From positions 40,116-104,115 of the forward strand of contig NZ_FMVJ01000016.1 of assembly GCF_900102135.1 (NCBI RefSeq): a stretch of 64,000 bases of DNA. Direction: 5' to 3'. Position 1 is the stretch's first letter, and the number at the start of each line of letters is the position of its first letter. Below the pieces are notes generated by a model. That model saw only the letters and a program-made list of their open reading frames with translations, made no database searches and had not been told where the DNA came from. A program made the position numbers and the translations under genes. This document shows positions 44,916-56,004 of the stretch, one piece after another. Source of the stretch: Microvirga guangxiensis. GTDB taxonomy: Bacteria; Pseudomonadota; Alphaproteobacteria; Rhizobiales; Beijerinckiaceae.

Positions 44916-45827
44916 TCAGCTCTGGGAATGCTCGCGCACGATACGCGTAAGGCCTGCAAGAAGAGCCTGTTGGGGAACCTTCAATTCCGTCTTGATGCCG
45001 AGACGCGCGAGGGCATGCACATAGAGATCCGCGCGGGCGTGGTCGGCAAGAATGGTGACGGAGGAGGGACGTCCGAACTGCGCGAGCGCGCCGTTGATCT
45101 CGTCGCCCGTAAGAAGACCGGAGAGATATGGCGCGAGCAGGTTGCTCGCCATGCGACCGGAAACGACCGCGGCCCGGGCGCAGAAGAGAAGATGCAGCAG
45201 GCCGACGCGCGCAGCGCCGTCTGTGCCGCTGTTGCGCTGGGCCGCATCGAGGCCCATGTCGAAACCCTTCTGGTCGGCAGGCTCCGTCGCAGGCCGCCCG
45301 ATCATCGAATGCTCAAGCATGAGCGCATACATCTCGCCGGTCATATAGGTGGCGAAACGCTCGATGCGCCCCTCGCGCACGAGAATCCATTTGGGATGCG
45401 TGCCGGCCGAGCAGACGACGCCGTTCTCGATGCCGGTGCCGAGAACCAGCGTCTCCTCTCCGCGCATCACATCGGCCGCACCCGGAGCAGGCTCGCAGAA
45501 AAGGCCGGGGATGATGTGTCCCTTGCGGCCATTGCCGATCTCGACGGGAATGAGAGCCTTTGCGATTTCCGCCACACCGGCAGGGCAGGTGGCGTAAGGC
45601 GCTTCCACCCATCCCTCGCGGCTGCCCACCATGCCGACGAGCAGAACGGGCGCATTCGGCTCGGCTTCGAGCCAGCGTCCGCAATGCTTCAGGAACACGC
45701 CGCGATGCTCGCCCTTCTGCAAGGCGGAGACGCCTTCCTCCGACGAGACCTGATCGAGAATGGTCTCGTTCTCGATCAGATAGCCACGAAAGCGGGTCGT
45801 TCCCCAATCGGCGACGATGAAGCGCAA
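44916..45827 (-). CDS. dgoK: 2-dehydro-3-deoxygalactonokinase (DgoK family)
   Basis: 303-residue sugar-acid kinase that, in the De Ley-Doudoroff galactonate pathway, phosphorylates 2-keto-3-deoxy-galactonate with ATP. Recognised by 'IVADWGTTRFRGYLIE' (phosphate motif of the actin-like fold), 'LLVGMVGSREGWVEAPYATC', 'GEETLVLGTGIENGVVCSAG' and 'HPKWILVREGRIERFATYMT'. Its usual partners (dgoA aldolase, dgoD dehydratase, galactonate transporter) are absent. It sits instead 48 bases after upp and 30 bases before an M17 peptidase, so it is an orphan whose real substrate is open. The start is a TTG at 45827, since the nearest ATG is out of frame. Confidence 0.87.
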   Translation of the reverse strand: MRFIVADWGTTRFRGYLIENETILDQVSSEEGVSALQKGEHRGVFLKHCGRWLEAEPNAPVLLVGMVGSREGWVEAPYATCPAGVAEIAKALIPVEIGNGRKGHIIPGLFCEPAPGAADVMRGEETLVLGTGIENGVVCSAGTHPKWILVREGRIERFATYMTGEMYALMLEHSMIGRPATEPADQKGFDMGLDAAQRNSGTDGAARVGLLHLLFCARAAVVSGRMASNLLAPYLSGLLTGDEINGALAQFGRPSSVTILADHARADLYVHALARLGIKTELKVPQQALLAGLTRIVREHSQS

Positions 45828-45875
45828 GGCATCAATCCCTGTTGCGGCGTGTCACAGCGCTAACGGCAACGGCTT

Positions 45876-46505
45876 TTAGCGCGTTCCATACATGCGGTCG
45901 CCGGCATCGCCGAGGCCCGGCACGATATAGCCGTGGTCGTTGAGCTTCTCGTCGATCGACGCGGTCCAGATATGCACGTCGGGATGCGCGCTGCGCAGCC
46001 GCTCGATGCCCTCAGGGGCGGCCAGCAGGCACACGAAGCGGAGATCCTTCGCGCCGCGCTCCTTCAGGCGCTCGATGGCGGCAACGGCCGAGTTCGCGGT
46101 GGCGAGCATCGGGTCGAGAACCAGCACCATGCGGTCGGCGAGGTCGGACGGGGCCTTGAAATAATATTCGACGGCCTGCAGCGATTCCGGATCGCGATAG
46201 AGGCCGATATGGGCCACGCGGGCTGCGGGAACGAGGGTGAGCATGCCATCGAGGAAACCGACGCCTGCGCGCAGGATGGGGGCGAAGACGAGCTTCTTGC
46301 CGGCGATCTGCGCGCCTTCCATCTTGGTCATCGGCGTCTCGATCTCGATGCGCTCCATCGGCAGGTCGCGGGTGACCTCGTAGCAGAGCAGCATGCCGAT
46401 CTCGTTGAGGAGCTGGCGGAAGCCTTTGGTGGAACGCTCCTTGTCGCGCATCAGGGTCAGCTTGTGCTGAACCAGCGGATGATCGACCACCGTTACGCCT
46501 TGCAT
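45876..46505 (-). CDS. upp: Uracil phosphoribosyltransferase
   Basis: Converts uracil and PRPP to UMP. The 209-residue protein has '[20 protein letters not shown]', the flexible-loop region, the PRPP site '[19 protein letters not shown]' (131-149) and the uracil site '[17 protein letters not shown]' at the C-terminus. The PRPP motif carries Ala where Gly is usual (ATGNS/ATGGS in most Upp proteins). It lies 35 bases after the URC4-like gene, on the same strand. In the yeast URC pathway this reaction (Fur1) is needed to start uracil breakdown, so salvage and catabolism may both be served. The ATG at 46505 follows a GGAAGGAAAG ribosome site. Confidence 0.96.
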   Translation of the reverse strand: MQGVTVVDHPLVQHKLTLMRDKERSTKGFRQLLNEIGMLLCYEVTRDLPMERIEIETPMTKMEGAQIAGKKLVFAPILRAGVGFLDGMLTLVPAARVAHIGLYRDPESLQAVEYYFKAPSDLADRMVLVLDPMLATANSAVAAIERLKERGAKDLRFVCLLAAPEGIERLRSAHPDVHIWTASIDEKLNDHGYIVPGLGDAGDRMYGTR

Positions 46506-46540
46506 GCTCTTTCCTTCCTTGGTCGTCATAGGCTCAATCA

Positions 46541-47794
46541 TCAAAACACCGTTCCATCACTGATTACGCTGAGAGGCGGCGAGCCGTCGCCGCGCTTCTC
46601 CTTGGCCAATCTGCGCCCTGTCGCCCATGTGCCGCCTTCGAGCGCTTTCGCGAGGGGAAAATTCTCGGCGTTGAACCCGAGCCGGGCGCGGATGGGATCG
46701 GCAATGCGGTCCAAAAGAGCAACCGTCAAGGCCCGCCACTCCACCACGAGAACGGAATCCACCGCATGTGCCGTTTTCGCGTCCTCCGGGTCCTTGAGGG
46801 CGATGACGCTGGTGTCGAGGAAAAGTCCGCCGTTGCGGTATTCCGGCAGGCCGGTGAGCCCGTCGATGTCCGTGACAGTGTAGCCGGCCCATTCCAGGGG
46901 CTCGATCAGCGAATAGGAGAGCCATTGGGAGAGCTTGTGGAAGGGAATGAGCCCTTTCGTGACATCGGGCGCCTCCACCAGCGGGTGGCGCCACGTATCG
47001 CCGAGATCGATGCCGCCGAGCGTGATGCGGCTTGGCCAGATAGGGCCGAGATAAGTGAGGAGCGCATCGAGGATCGCGGTTGCCTTGATGGCGTCTCCCT
47101 CGGCGGTTCCTGCGATCACATCGGCAAGACCGCCGGGGCGGGGATCGTCCACCTGCCCGAAAATGTCCGGGTTGGTGGCCACCACACGGCCCAAACGGTT
47201 CAGAAGCGCGGCGCGGCCTTCCAAGCCCACGAGCGGATTGTCCGTCGAGACCTGGAAGCCCTCGGCCAGATCCTCGGCCGTAAGCGCCATGAGCACATCC
47301 GCATCGACGCGGAAGGGATCTTCGGGCCTTGAGGAGAAAGCGCCGCCTACGAACATGTCGAAGCTCGCGACTGCCAGGCCCTCGGAGCGCGTATAGGTTT
47401 CGCCCGTACGGCCCTCCTGATAGCGCCATTGCGGGCCTGCTCCCGCATCGAGCAGCACGGAGACGATGGCGAGGTCGAAGGCCGAGCGGGCCATCTCGCC
47501 GGTATTCGTCCAGGGTGCGCCATGCATCACCGCATTCCAGCGGTCATGGCCTCCAGCCGTGAAATGCCGCCAGCGGGCATGGAAGGGGATGTCGAGAGAC
47601 GGATAAGCCGCGCGGATCGTGGACACCACCTCGTCGGCGCAGGCCTCGAGACGGCTCAGGTCCACCGTGAAATGCTGCAGGCGGCCCTCAAGCCCGGCTT
47701 GCAGCAATTGGTGCGAGCGCTCGCGCACGGCTGAAGCCGTCAGAAGTTCGCGGGCGGCTTGAGTTTCGGGAGAGGAATTCGGCTGGTCCGTCAC
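46541..47794 (-). CDS. URC4/urg3 family protein (DUF1688), probable uracil-catabolism protein
   Basis: 417-residue cytoplasmic protein matching the URC4/Urg3 (DUF1688) family. Landmarks: '[20 protein letters not shown]', '[20 protein letters not shown]', '[20 protein letters not shown]', '[20 protein letters not shown]' and '[12 protein letters not shown]'. In the yeast Lachancea kluyveri URC4 is required to degrade uracil by the URC pathway; its chemistry is unknown. Start is a GTG at 47794 with a GGAG ribosome site. It is flanked by URC1-like and upp genes, the three known partners of this route, and this clustering is the strongest evidence for the function. The 88-base gap to the URC1-like gene holds nothing evident. 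Confidence 0.88.
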   Translation of the reverse strand: MTDQPNSSPETQAARELLTASAVRERSHQLLQAGLEGRLQHFTVDLSRLEACADEVVSTIRAAYPSLDIPFHARWRHFTAGGHDRWNAVMHGAPWTNTGEMARSAFDLAIVSVLLDAGAGPQWRYQEGRTGETYTRSEGLAVASFDMFVGGAFSSRPEDPFRVDADVLMALTAEDLAEGFQVSTDNPLVGLEGRAALLNRLGRVVATNPDIFGQVDDPRPGGLADVIAGTAEGDAIKATAILDALLTYLGPIWPSRITLGGIDLGDTWRHPLVEAPDVTKGLIPFHKLSQWLSYSLIEPLEWAGYTVTDIDGLTGLPEYRNGGLFLDTSVIALKDPEDAKTAHAVDSVLVVEWRALTVALLDRIADPIRARLGFNAENFPLAKALEGGTWATGRRLAKEKRGDGSPPLSVISDGTVF

Positions 47795-47882
47795 GCAGGG
47801 CTCCGCTGCTCTTCATGAGGAAGAGCGATAGCATAGTCTTGAGCCGGCCAGCACTCTCAAGCGCAGCCGGTTGTGGAGAAGG

Positions 47883-49145
<1,263 letters not shown>

Positions 49146-49274
49146 TGAACGATCTTCCACGCGAGAACGGGAAGACTCCCCCAACGATCGTCAGGAAAGT
49201 CTCCTTACGATCCTTGGCAGACTGAGCCAAAGTTGCGTAGTCGTCAACGGCTTAAGATTGTCGCGCTTTAGCCC

Positions 49275-50495
49275 TTAGATCCAAGACGATCCTTTGCCGC
49301 CGGGATTCAGGCCCAAATGCACCAGGACGCTCGCCCCGATATCGGCAAAGCTCTCTCTCCGCCCGATACTGCCAGGCTTCACGCCGGGGCCGAAGCAGAG
49401 GATCGGCACGTGCTCACGGGTGTGGTCGGTGCCTTGCCACGAGGGATCGTTGCCGTGATCGGCGGTGATGATGACGATGTCGCCCACTTGCAGCGCGGCT
49501 TCGATCTCCGGTACGCGGCGGTCGAAGGCCTCCAGCGCCGCCGCATAGCCGGGAATGTCGCGGCGATGGCCGAACTCGCTGTCGAAATCGACAAGGTTCG
49601 CAAACACGAAACCGCCATCGGGAAGCGCCTTCATGGCGTCGATGGCGGCGGACAGGCAGGCATCATTGCCGTTGGGCTTCACTTCTTTACCGGTGCTGCG
49701 GTGGGCGAAGATGTCGCCGATCTTGCCGACCGTCACAACCGCGCGGCCAGCCTTCGTCAGCGTATCGAGGATCGTGTCCGACGGCGGAGGCGTCGCGAAA
49801 TCCTTGCGGTTGCCTGTGCGCTTGAAGCCGGTTTCAGGCGTTCCCTGGAAGGGGCGAGCAATCACGCGGCCGATCTTGTATTCATCGCAGAGCTCACGCG
49901 CGATCCTGCAGACTTCATAGAGCCGCTCCAGTCCGAACGTTTGTTCGTGCGCTGCAATCTGCAGCACGCTGTCGACGGAGGTGTAGCAGATCGGCTTGCC
50001 GGTCTTCAGATGCTCGATGGCGAATTCTTCGATGATGGCTGTGCCCGATGCATGCTTGTCGCCGAGAATGCCGGGAAGCTGAGCGCGTTCGATCAGCGCT
50101 CGCGTGAGCTTTTCCGGAAAGGCCGGAACCGTGTTGGGGAAATAGCCCCAATCGAAGGTGACCGGGACACCCGCGATCTCCCAATGGCCGGACGGCGTAT
50201 CCTTGCCCTTGGAGGTCTCGACGCCGTAGCCCCACGCGCCTTTCAGGGAGCCCGCAGGGGCGAGGTTGGGCGGCATGCGGCCTGTGGAAGCCTCGCAGGC
50301 CAGTCCCAGGCCCAGGGCTGTCATATGGGGCAGGTGAAGCGGACCCTGCCGCAGGCCCGACTGGTCGCCGCGCCCCTCGGCGCAGGCCTCTGCGATGTGC
50401 CCGACGGTATCGGCGCCCACGTCGCCGTAGGAATCCGCATCCTCGGCCCCGCCGATGCCTACGGAATCGAGAACGATGAGGAGAGCACGAGCCAT
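49275..50495 (-). CDS. deoB: Phosphopentomutase
   Basis: Interconverts (deoxy)ribose-1-phosphate and (deoxy)ribose-5-phosphate, linking nucleoside phosphorolysis to DeoC and the pentose phosphate pathway. The 406-residue alkaline-phosphatase-superfamily protein has metal ligands in '[20 protein letters not shown]' followed by '[11 protein letters not shown]', the phospho-threonine region '[13 protein letters not shown]', and '[20 protein letters not shown]'. The ATG at 50495 is normal. It is the first gene of the minus-strand nucleobase block, 129 bases upstream of the URC1-like gene, separated from the other deo genes, which are on the plus strand 9 kb away. Confidence 0.97.
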   Translation of the reverse strand: MARALLIVLDSVGIGGAEDADSYGDVGADTVGHIAEACAEGRGDQSGLRQGPLHLPHMTALGLGLACEASTGRMPPNLAPAGSLKGAWGYGVETSKGKDTPSGHWEIAGVPVTFDWGYFPNTVPAFPEKLTRALIERAQLPGILGDKHASGTAIIEEFAIEHLKTGKPICYTSVDSVLQIAAHEQTFGLERLYEVCRIARELCDEYKIGRVIARPFQGTPETGFKRTGNRKDFATPPPSDTILDTLTKAGRAVVTVGKIGDIFAHRSTGKEVKPNGNDACLSAAIDAMKALPDGGFVFANLVDFDSEFGHRRDIPGYAAALEAFDRRVPEIEAALQVGDIVIITADHGNDPSWQGTDHTREHVPILCFGPGVKPGSIGRRESFADIGASVLVHLGLNPGGKGSSWI

Positions 50496-50537
50496 GTTGA
50501 GGTCCTTCAAGCCGTCAGAGGCGCGAGTGATACGGCA

Positions 50538-51542
50538 TTACGGGGAAAGATGCGATGCCCCATTTCCATGGGGGTGTCCTTCATGATTGTGCCCGGCACC
50601 GGAATGGTCGTGATGGTGCTCATGCCGGTCAAGGGGGCATTCGCCGTAATCCCGGCGGCCCGGAGCATGGATCTCGATCTGCAGGGTCACGTGATCGATC
50701 CCGAAGCGCTCCTTCAACTCGTGCAGCGTTTCAGCGAGGAATCCGTCACCGGGATGGCCTTCGGGCATGACGAGATGCGCCGTCAGCGCCGTCTGCGTGG
50801 TGCTGATGGCCCAGACATGCACGTGATGGACGCTGGCGACCCCTGGGCGCGTCGCCAGGGCCTGCCTGACCTCGGACAGGGCGATGCCCTGCGGCACGCC
50901 GTGGAGCGAGAGCCGGAGCGATTGGCTGAACAGGCTCCACGTTCCCCACACGATCACGGCGGCGATGACGAGGCTGAGCACCGGATCGATCCAGTCGGCG
51001 CCCGTCCAGAGAATGGCGAGACCGCCGAGCACGACGCCGAGCGACACGGCGGCATCGGCCACCATGTGGAGGAACGCGCCGCGGATGTTGAGGTCGTTGT
51101 GCCCGCCCATGAACAGGAAGGCGGTGAAGCCGTTCACGACGATGCCGATGCCCGCCACGATCATCATGGTCCCTGCCATAACAGGCGCGGGTTCGATCAG
51201 GCGCTGTACGGATTCCCACACGATGCCGCCGACGGCGACCATCAGCAGAAGCGCATTCAGCAGCGCGGCGAGAATGGAACTCGAGCGCAGGCCGTAGGTA
51301 TAGCGCTCGTTTGGTGCTCGCCTGGCCAGGATCGCCGCGCCCCAGGCGATGGCAAGTCCCAGCACGTCGCTCAGGTTATGGCCCGCATCCGACAGAAGCG
51401 CCATGGAATCCGCGATGAAACCGTAAGCGGCCTCGACGGCGACGAAGGCAAGGTTCAGCACGATGCCGATCATGAACGCGCGGCCGTGGCCTACCTCGTG
51501 GGAGTGGGAATGCCCTGTCGGATGGTGGTGATGCGCGTGCAT
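50538..51542 (-). CDS. Cation diffusion facilitator family transporter (His-rich)
   Basis: 334-residue inner-membrane metal exporter (Zn/Co/Cd-type antiporter). About six helices carry the metal sites 'SDAGHNLSDVLGLAIAWG' (H-x3-D in helix 2) and 'LHMVADAAVSLGVVLGGLAI' (H-x3-D in helix 5), followed by a cytoplasmic C-terminal domain. Both ends are His-rich: a 'HAHHHHPTGHSHSH' start and a His/Asp tail ('EHHHDHSGAGHNHEGHPHG'), which probably sense or buffer metal. I took the ATG at 51542; a TTG at 51557 touches the preceding stop codon. It lies 15 bases after the yejF-like gene and 42 bases before deoB. Confidence 0.93.
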   Translation of the reverse strand: MHAHHHHPTGHSHSHEVGHGRAFMIGIVLNLAFVAVEAAYGFIADSMALLSDAGHNLSDVLGLAIAWGAAILARRAPNERYTYGLRSSSILAALLNALLLMVAVGGIVWESVQRLIEPAPVMAGTMMIVAGIGIVVNGFTAFLFMGGHNDLNIRGAFLHMVADAAVSLGVVLGGLAILWTGADWIDPVLSLVIAAVIVWGTWSLFSQSLRLSLHGVPQGIALSEVRQALATRPGVASVHHVHVWAISTTQTALTAHLVMPEGHPGDGFLAETLHELKERFGIDHVTLQIEIHAPGRRDYGECPLDRHEHHHDHSGAGHNHEGHPHGNGASHLSP

Positions 51543-51557
51543 GACCCTGGCTCTCAA

Positions 51558-53186
51558 TCACTGCCGGACGGTGCTGGCGTCGGCTGTTTCGAGATTGAAC
51601 GCGGCCGCGAAGAGAGCTCGCGTGTAATCCGTGCGCGGCGCGGTGAAGATGGTCTCCGCCGAACCCTCCTCGACCACCTTGCCGTTCTGCATCACCATCA
51701 CGTGGTTGGCGAGGGCGCGGACCACTTTCAGGTCGTGGCTGATGAACATGTAGGCAAGGTCGCGCCGCTTCTGGAGATCGCGCAGCAGTTCCACGATCTG
51801 CGCCTGCACGGACATGTCGAGCGCCGATGTGGGCTCGTCCAGCAGAATGAATTGCGGCTCCAGAGCCATGGCGCGGGCGATGGCGATGCGCTGTCGCTGG
51901 CCGCCGGAGAACTCGTGCGGATAGCGGTCCATGGTGGCCGGGTCGAGGCCTACATCGTGCAGGGCCTTTGCGACCACGTCGCGGCGCTGCCGGTAGTCCA
52001 GGCCCTTGTCCTGCACGAGGAGACCTTCCTCCACGATCTCGGCCACCGACATGCGCGGCGAGAGGGAACCGTAGGGATCCTGGAACACCACCTGAAGGTC
52101 CTTGCGCATGGGGCGGATCTCCCGCGAGCGCAGGCCGTCGATGCGGTTGCCGAGAAAGACGATGGGGCCTTCCGACTGCACGAGACGCAGGATCGCCAAG
52201 CCGAGCGTGGTCTTGCCCGATCCGGATTCGCCCACCACGCCGACCGTCTCGCCCTTGCGCACGCGCACGGAAACGCCGTCGACGGCTTTCACATGGCCGA
52301 CGGTCCTTTGAAAGAAGCCGCGCTTGATCGGGAACCAGACCTTGATCGGACCCGCCTCGACGATCACCGGCGCGCCCGCAGGAACCGGATTGGCGCGGCC
52401 TTTCGGTTCGGCCGCCAGCAGTCTTTGCGTGTAGGGGTGCTGAGGATTGCCGAAAACCTCCGCCACCGTTCCATGCTCCACGATCTTGCCGTTGAGCATC
52501 ACGCAGACGCGGTCGGCGACTTTGCGCACGATGCCGAGATCGTGCGTGATGAAGAGCATGGACATGCCGAGCTTGGCTTTGAGTTCGGCGAGGAGCTTCA
52601 GGATCTGCGCCTGCACCGTTACGTCGAGCGCGGTCGTCGGTTCGTCGGCGATGAGAAGGTCGGGCTCGTTGGCCAGCGCCATGGCGATCATGACGCGCTG
52701 GCGCTGGCCGCCGGAGAGCTGATGCGGATAAGCGCTCAGGCGGCTCTCCGCATCGCGGATGCCGACGAGGTGCAGCAGCTCCAGCGTGCGGGCGCGCGCG
52801 TCTCTGTCGGAAAGGCCCTTGTGCAGCTTCAGGATCTCGCCGATCTGCCGATCGATGGTGTGGAGCGGGTTGAGCGAGGTCATGGGCTCCTGGAACACCA
52901 TGGTGACGTCGTTGCCGCGCACGCGCCGCATCTCGTCCTCGTTCGCCGCGATCATGTCCTTGCCCTTGAACAGGATCCTTCCAGAAGGATGATGCGCGGA
53001 CGGGTAAGGCAGAAGCTTCAGGATCGAGAGGGCCGAAACCGACTTGCCCGAGCCGGATTCGCCCACCAGCGCCACCGTCTCTCCCGGCATGATGTCGAAA
53101 GAAATCCGATCCACCGCCAGCGTGTCGCGCTCGCCCTGGCGGAAGGCGACGGAGAGATCCTGGATGGAAAGCAGAGGCTCTGTCAT
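51558..53186 (-). CDS. yejF: ABC transporter ATP-binding protein, two fused ATPase domains (YejF type)
   Basis: 542-residue fusion of two peptide-type ATPases powering the Yej importer (microcin C-like peptides in E. coli). Domain 1: Walker A '[15 protein letters not shown]', signature '[20 protein letters not shown]', Walker B '[19 protein letters not shown]'. Domain 2: Walker A '[17 protein letters not shown]', signature '[20 protein letters not shown]', Walker B '[20 protein letters not shown]'. It overlaps yejE by four bases and is the last importer gene, followed 15 bases later by the cation-efflux gene. Confidence 0.94.
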   Translation of the reverse strand: MTEPLLSIQDLSVAFRQGERDTLAVDRISFDIMPGETVALVGESGSGKSVSALSILKLLPYPSAHHPSGRILFKGKDMIAANEDEMRRVRGNDVTMVFQEPMTSLNPLHTIDRQIGEILKLHKGLSDRDARARTLELLHLVGIRDAESRLSAYPHQLSGGQRQRVMIAMALANEPDLLIADEPTTALDVTVQAQILKLLAELKAKLGMSMLFITHDLGIVRKVADRVCVMLNGKIVEHGTVAEVFGNPQHPYTQRLLAAEPKGRANPVPAGAPVIVEAGPIKVWFPIKRGFFQRTVGHVKAVDGVSVRVRKGETVGVVGESGSGKTTLGLAILRLVQSEGPIVFLGNRIDGLRSREIRPMRKDLQVVFQDPYGSLSPRMSVAEIVEEGLLVQDKGLDYRQRRDVVAKALHDVGLDPATMDRYPHEFSGGQRQRIAIARAMALEPQFILLDEPTSALDMSVQAQIVELLRDLQKRRDLAYMFISHDLKVVRALANHVMVMQNGKVVEEGSAETIFTAPRTDYTRALFAAAFNLETADASTVRQ

Positions 53187-54346
53187 CGGAACGTCTTTCT
53201 CGGGTCGAAGGCGTCACGCACCGCTTCGCCGACGAAGATGAGAAGGCTCAGCATGAGGGCGATCACGAAGAAGCCTGCGAGGCCGAGCCATGGGGCCTGG
53301 AGGTTGGCCTTGCCCTGCGCCAGCAACTCGCCGAGCGAGGGCGAGCCGGGCGGCAGGCCGAAGCCCAGGAAGTCGAGGGACGTAAGCGTCGTGATCGAGC
53401 CGTTGATGATGAACGGCATGAAGGTGAGCGTCGCGACCATCGCGTTCGGCAGGAGGTGCTTGAACATGATGGTGGCGTTCGACAGGCCGAGCGCCCGTGC
53501 GGCGCGCACATATTCGAAGTTTCGGGCGCGCAGGAACTCGGCGCGCACGACGCCCACCAGCGATACCCAGGAGAATAGCAGCAGGATGCCGAGGAGCACG
53601 AAGAAGCTCGGCGTGATGATGGCCGAGATGATGATGAGCAGGTAGAGCGAGGGGATGGCGGTCCAGATCTCGATGAAGCGCTGCGCGATGAGATCGATCC
53701 ACCCGCCGTAATAACCCTGCACCGCGCCCGCGAGAATGCCGACGATGGATGAGATGCCGGCGAGGATCAGGCCGAACAGCACGGAGATGCGGAAGCCGTA
53801 GATCAGGCGCGCCACCACGTCGCGGCCCTGGTCGTCCGTGCCGAGCCAGTTCCACTCAATGTCGTTGCAGCCGGTGCCGCCTGTTCGCTCCGCAATGGGG
53901 CGGCATTGCTCGTCGGTGAGCATCCATGTGGGCGGCGCAGGCGCGGGAACGGGAAGATCGAGATTATGCGTGTTGTAGGAGAAGCGCACCGGAGCCCAGA
54001 GGAGCCAGCCGTTCTCCTCGATCTCCTTCGAGATGACGGGATCGCGATAATCGGTCTGCGCCAGGAAGCCGCCGAACTTCTCCTCCGGGTAATCCACAAA
54101 AGCGGGATAGAGCAATTCACCCTTGTAGGAGGCGAGGATCGGCTTGTCGTTGGCGATGAGCTCGGCAAACAGGCTCAGGACGAACAGGACCATGAAGATC
54201 CAGAAAGACCAATAGCCGCGCCGGTTCGCCTTGAAGTTCGTGAAACGGCGCCGGTTGAGCGGCGAGAGCTTGATGAAGCCTTGCTTCGGCAGCGGCGGCG
54301 CGACCGGCGAGGAGGCGGGCGAGACAACGGGAACGTTCTCGTTCAT
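53183..54346 (-). CDS. yejE: ABC transporter permease (YejE type)
   Basis: Inner-membrane permease of 387 residues with the long periplasmic loop typical of YejE ('FGGFLAQTDYRDPVISKEIE', 'WLLWAPVRFSYNTHN') before 'NWLGTDDQGRDVVARLIYGF'. The coupling loop reads 'RAEFLRARNFEYVRAARALG' and the C-terminus 'LLIFVGEAVRDAFDPRKTF'. It starts with a Pro-rich cytoplasmic arm. A palindromic repeat fills the 141 bases between it and yejB, an unusual gap inside this otherwise tightly overlapping operon. Confidence 0.94.
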   Translation of the reverse strand: MNENVPVVSPASSPVAPPLPKQGFIKLSPLNRRRFTNFKANRRGYWSFWIFMVLFVLSLFAELIANDKPILASYKGELLYPAFVDYPEEKFGGFLAQTDYRDPVISKEIEENGWLLWAPVRFSYNTHNLDLPVPAPAPPTWMLTDEQCRPIAERTGGTGCNDIEWNWLGTDDQGRDVVARLIYGFRISVLFGLILAGISSIVGILAGAVQGYYGGWIDLIAQRFIEIWTAIPSLYLLIIISAIITPSFFVLLGILLLFSWVSLVGVVRAEFLRARNFEYVRAARALGLSNATIMFKHLLPNAMVATLTFMPFIINGSITTLTSLDFLGFGLPPGSPSLGELLAQGKANLQAPWLGLAGFFVIALMLSLLIFVGEAVRDAFDPRKTFR

Positions 54347-54366
54347 CGTGCGCCTCCTTCAAGTTT

Positions 54367-54463
54367 GTCATCCCCGGCGAGCGTCAGCGAGGGAAGGGGA
54401 TCCACGATCACGCGCGGCGCTATGGATTCCCTTCCCCTCCGCTGCGCTCCGGCCGGGAATGAC
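54367..54463. repeat. Dispersed palindromic repeat, paired form (copy 4) inside the yej operon
   Basis: Outer arms GTCATCCCCGGC (54367-54378) and GCCGGGAATGAC (54452-54463) pair with one mismatch, and inner arms GAGGGAAGGGGATCC / GGATTCCCTTCCCCTC also pair. The whole unit can form a long hairpin between yejB and yejE, so it may influence the relative expression of the two permeases. Confidence 0.75.
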
Positions 54464-54487
54464 AGCAGGGTCCATGAGTACTTCATC

Positions 54488-55597
54488 TCACGCCTCCCGC
54501 GTCTCGAAGTCGATCCGCGGATCGATCCAAGTATAGGTGAGATCGGAGAGCAGGTTCACCACTAGTCCTAGCAGGGAGAAGATGTAGAGGTTGGCGAACA
54601 CCACCGGATAGTCGCGGTTCACAATGGACTCGAAGGAGAGAAGCCCGAGGCCGTCGAGGGAGAAGATCGTCTCGATGAGCAGCGAGCCTGCGAAGAAGGC
54701 GCTGATGAAGGCGCCGGGAAATCCGGCGATCACGATTAGCATGGCATTGCGGAAGACATGGCCGTAAAGCACCTGTCTCTCGGACAGCCCCTTCATGCGC
54801 GCCGTGAGGACGTATTGCTTGCGGATCTCATCGAGAAAGGAGTTTTTCGTCAGAAGTGTCGAGGTGGCGAAAGCGCCGAGCGCCATGGCGGTGATCGGCA
54901 GCACCAGATGCCAGAAATAATCGACGATCTGCATGTACCACGGCATGAGGGCCCAGTTCTCGGAGGTCAGGCCGCGCAGGGGAAAGATTTGCCAGAACGA
55001 TCCGCCCGCGAAAAGCACGATGAGAAGGATCGCGAAGAGAAAGCCCGGGATCGCATAGCCGATGATGACGATGGCCGAAGTCCAGATGTCGAAGGAAGAA
55101 CCGTCCTTGATCGCCTTCCTGATGCCGAGCGGTATCGAGATGGCGTAGGACAGAAGCGTCATCCATAATCCTAAGCTGATCGAGACCGGCAGCTTCTCCT
55201 TGATCAGTTCCAGCACGGAGATGTCGCGGAAATAGCTCTTGCCGAAATCGAAGCGCGCATAATCCCACAGCATCTTGAAGAAGCGCTCATGGGCCGGCTT
55301 GTCGAAGCCGAACTGCGCTTCGAGCTGCTTGATGAATTGCGGGTCGAGCCCCTGCGCCCCGCGATAGCGCGATGTGGAGGCATCGCCTGCGCCCACCGAG
55401 CTCTGTCCGCCGCCGGACACATCGCCGCCACCGCCGGAAATGCGCGAGGTCGCGCCGGAATCCTGCCCCTGCAGCTGCGCGATGATGCGCTCCACGGGTC
55501 CACCGGGCGCGAACTGCACGAGCACGAAGGAAATGAGCATGATCCCGAGGATCGTCGGAATCATGAGAAGTATGCGGCGTGCGATATAGGCCAGCAT
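54488..55597 (-). CDS. yejB: ABC transporter permease (YejB type)
   Basis: Inner-membrane permease of 369 residues. It starts '[20 protein letters not shown]' with '[19 protein letters not shown]', the typical YejB/DppB N-terminus. A 40-residue Gly/Ser-rich periplasmic insertion ('[20 protein letters not shown]') lies before '[20 protein letters not shown]'. The coupling loop is '[20 protein letters not shown]'. The ATG at 55597 overlaps the stop of the DUF4260 gene by a few bases. It pairs with yejE downstream. Confidence 0.94.
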   Translation of the reverse strand: MLAYIARRILLMIPTILGIMLISFVLVQFAPGGPVERIIAQLQGQDSGATSRISGGGGDVSGGGQSSVGAGDASTSRYRGAQGLDPQFIKQLEAQFGFDKPAHERFFKMLWDYARFDFGKSYFRDISVLELIKEKLPVSISLGLWMTLLSYAISIPLGIRKAIKDGSSFDIWTSAIVIIGYAIPGFLFAILLIVLFAGGSFWQIFPLRGLTSENWALMPWYMQIVDYFWHLVLPITAMALGAFATSTLLTKNSFLDEIRKQYVLTARMKGLSERQVLYGHVFRNAMLIVIAGFPGAFISAFFAGSLLIETIFSLDGLGLLSFESIVNRDYPVVFANLYIFSLLGLVVNLLSDLTYTWIDPRIDFETREA

Positions 55598-56001
55598 CAA
55601 GCATCCGCCCTGTTGCGGCCGATGCGGCCGAGATGAGTGTCGCTGAAAGCGGTCTCGTATTTCAATCCGTATCCCACCACGCGGTCGAACCCGATATGCG
55701 CGGCCCAGATGGCGGCGAGCCCTAAGAAGAGGGGGATGTTCAGAACCAGCCCGAGCCCTGCCAGAAGCGCCGGGCCGAGGGTGGTGTGAGCAGCGTTATA
55801 GATCGCAGAGCCGGCCTTCGGCCCTGCCATGTAGCCTGCAAAGCTCAGGTCGGGGCTGAAGAACAGCAGGATGTAGAGCCACCAGGACAGCCCCGACTGA
55901 GAGAAAAACCAAGTGCCGAGAAGAAACAGCGCCAAGCCTTCGAGACGCAAGAGCAGACGGGGCATGCCCGTCACGGCTGAAGCCGTCACAATCGTGTTCA
56001 A
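55597..56001 (-). CDS. DUF4260 domain-containing membrane protein
   Basis: 134-residue small inner-membrane protein with three or four hydrophobic segments ('[18 protein letters not shown]', '[19 protein letters not shown]', '[20 protein letters not shown]'). It ends in the DUF4260 signature '[19 protein letters not shown]'. Its function is unknown. It starts at a TTG (56001) with a GAGGA ribosome site and lies 3 bases after the second yejA-like gene; an internal ATG at 55965 is the alternative. Its stop overlaps yejB. Its coupling into a peptide importer operon suggests either chance insertion or an accessory role. Confidence 0.85.
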   Translation of the reverse strand: MNTIVTASAVTGMPRLLLRLEGLALFLLGTWFFSQSGLSWWLYILLFFSPDLSFAGYMAGPKAGSAIYNAAHTTLGPALLAGLGLVLNIPLFLGLAAIWAAHIGFDRVVGYGLKYETAFSDTHLGRIGRNRADA

Positions 56002-56004
56002 ACC

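Noticed and set aside
49317..53645. A 1442-codon plus-strand frame opposite deoB, the cation-efflux gene and yejF/yejE
   Set aside because: It spans several real genes on the other strand and has the Arg/His/Asp-rich look of antisense translation in high-GC DNA. There is no domain evidence.
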